A stretch of DNA of 6,602 nt from Clostridia bacterium (GTDB lineage Bacteria; Bacillota_A; Clostridia; Oscillospirales; CAG-382). A model generated the notes under the pieces. It was not told where the DNA came from, did not search any database, and saw only the letters and a list, made by a program, of their open reading frames with translations. Of the stretch, positions 5,898-6,602 are shown piece by piece (positions within the stretch are counted from its first letter, which is position 1; each line of letters begins with the position of its first letter). Position numbers and translations under genes: made by a program. The stretch spans positions 1 through 6,602 of the forward strand of contig JAGAAM010000226.1 of the NCBI GenBank assembly GCA_017615235.1, written 5' to 3'.

Positions 5898-6602
5898 TCA
5901 GTGTTCCCACGCGCTTAAATAGGATTTCTGCTTTTCCGTAAGCTCGTCGATCTCGCAGCCCCAGGCGGCAAGCTGGCGGCGGGCTACCGCTTCGTCGATC
6001 TCGCGCGGGACTGTAAAGAGCTTTTCGGTTATTTTTCCGCGGTTTTCGACAAGATATTTCGCCGAAAGCGCCTGGATCGCGAAGGACATATCCATAATCT
6101 CCGCCGGATGGCCGTCGCCGGCGCAGATGTTGACGAGCCTGCCTTCCGCGATAACGTAAACGGTCCTGCCGTTCGGGAGTTTATACCCGATTATGTTGTT
6201 CCTCGCCTCGAAGGCGCTTACCGCGTATTCGCGCAATGCCTTCATATCGACCTCGACGTCGAAATGACCGGCGTTGGTGAGTATCGCGCCGTCTTTAAGC
6301 AGCGGGAAATGCTTTGTGGTGATGATCTCGCAGTCGCCGGTGACGGTGCAGAAGAAATCGCCCAGAGGAGCCGCCTTTTCCATCGGCATGACGGCGAAAC
6401 CGTCCATGACCGCCTCCATCGCGCGCACCGGGTCGACCTCCGTGACGATGACCGAGGCGCCAAGCCCTTTCGCGCGCATGGCGACGCCTTTGCCGCACCA
6501 GCCGTAGCCGGCGACGACGACTTTCTTCCCGGCGACTATAAGGTTCGTCGTGCGGTTTATGCCGTCCCAGACCGACTGGCCGGTGCCGTAGCGGTTGTCG
6601 AA
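5898..6602 (-). CDS. ahcY: S-adenosylhomocysteinase, C-terminal part (5' end outside window)
   Basis: The frame is open from the window edge to the TGA at 5898-5900, giving 234 residues of an enzyme usually about 400 long in its short form. It cleaves S-adenosylhomocysteine to adenosine and homocysteine with bound NAD, clearing the product of methyl transfer. Visible landmarks, in fragment numbering, are DNRYGTGQS (2-10), the Rossmann loop AGYGWCGKG (31-39), the acidic NAD-ribose contact TEVDP (54-58), VTG at 87-89, NAGHF (110-114), AEGRLVN (152-158) and [11 protein letters not shown] (164-174). It ends [17 protein letters not shown]. It lacks the C-terminal extension ending in Tyr-Arg-Tyr of the long eukaryotic/proteobacterial type, so it is of the short Thermotoga/archaeal-like type. 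No canonical terminator follows, so some read-through into the lipoprotein genes on the same strand is possible. Confidence 0.95.
   Translation of the reverse strand, partial: FDNRYGTGQSVWDGINRTTNLIVAGKKVVVAGYGWCGKGVAMRAKGLGASVIVTEVDPVRAMEAVMDGFAVMPMEKAAPLGDFFCTVTGDCEIITTKHFPLLKDGAILTNAGHFDVEVDMKALREYAVSAFEARNNIIGYKLPNGRTVYVIAEGRLVNICAGDGHPAEIMDMSFAIQALSAKYLVENRGKITEKLFTVPREIDEAVARRQLAAWGCEIDELTEKQKSYLSAWEH

Overview
The window looks like chromosomal DNA from an anaerobic, probably gut-dwelling Clostridia member (Bacillota). This is inferred from strong purine-rich ribosome binding sites, three consecutive Gram-positive-style lipoproteins with Ser/Thr/Glu-rich linkers, a BspA-type leucine-rich-repeat lipoprotein, and a short, Thermotoga/archaeal-like S-adenosylhomocysteinase. 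No species-level assignment is possible from the sequence alone.

Left block, + strand (1-2447): the 3' end of leuS (leucyl-tRNA synthetase), a cytoplasmic glycerophosphodiester phosphodiesterase, and a leucine-rich-repeat surface lipoprotein. They are spaced 12 and 22 nt apart, so they are probably co-transcribed. A strong hairpin-plus-T-tract terminator at 2398-2447 ends the unit and is also plausible as a terminator for the converging - strand genes.

Middle (2448-2771): a non-coding stretch packed with short perfect hairpins. They are separated by ATGATG in the left half and by its complement CATCAT in the right half, and the stretch includes an exact 22-bp direct repeat. It is the most structured non-coding DNA in the window.

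Right-centre, - strand (5790 down to 2772): three tandem lipoprotein genes of unknown function, each with a lipobox and its own ribosome binding site. They form a mosaic. The first and third share two blocks of identical DNA (50 and 40 bp) in their signal peptide and linker but have unrelated bodies. The first and second share C-terminal body motifs but have different leaders. The first two genes are visibly more AT-rich in places than the flanking housekeeping genes.

Right edge (5791-6602): a short gap with a small hairpin and 2.4 copies of a 14-bp AATTCTGAATTCTT repeat, then the 3' two-thirds (approximately) of ahcY on the - strand, cut by the window edge.

Overall, two housekeeping loci (leuS and ahcY) flank a repeat-bordered set of fast-evolving surface lipoproteins. 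The best candidates for something undescribed are the mosaic lipoprotein family and the orientation-switching hairpin array.
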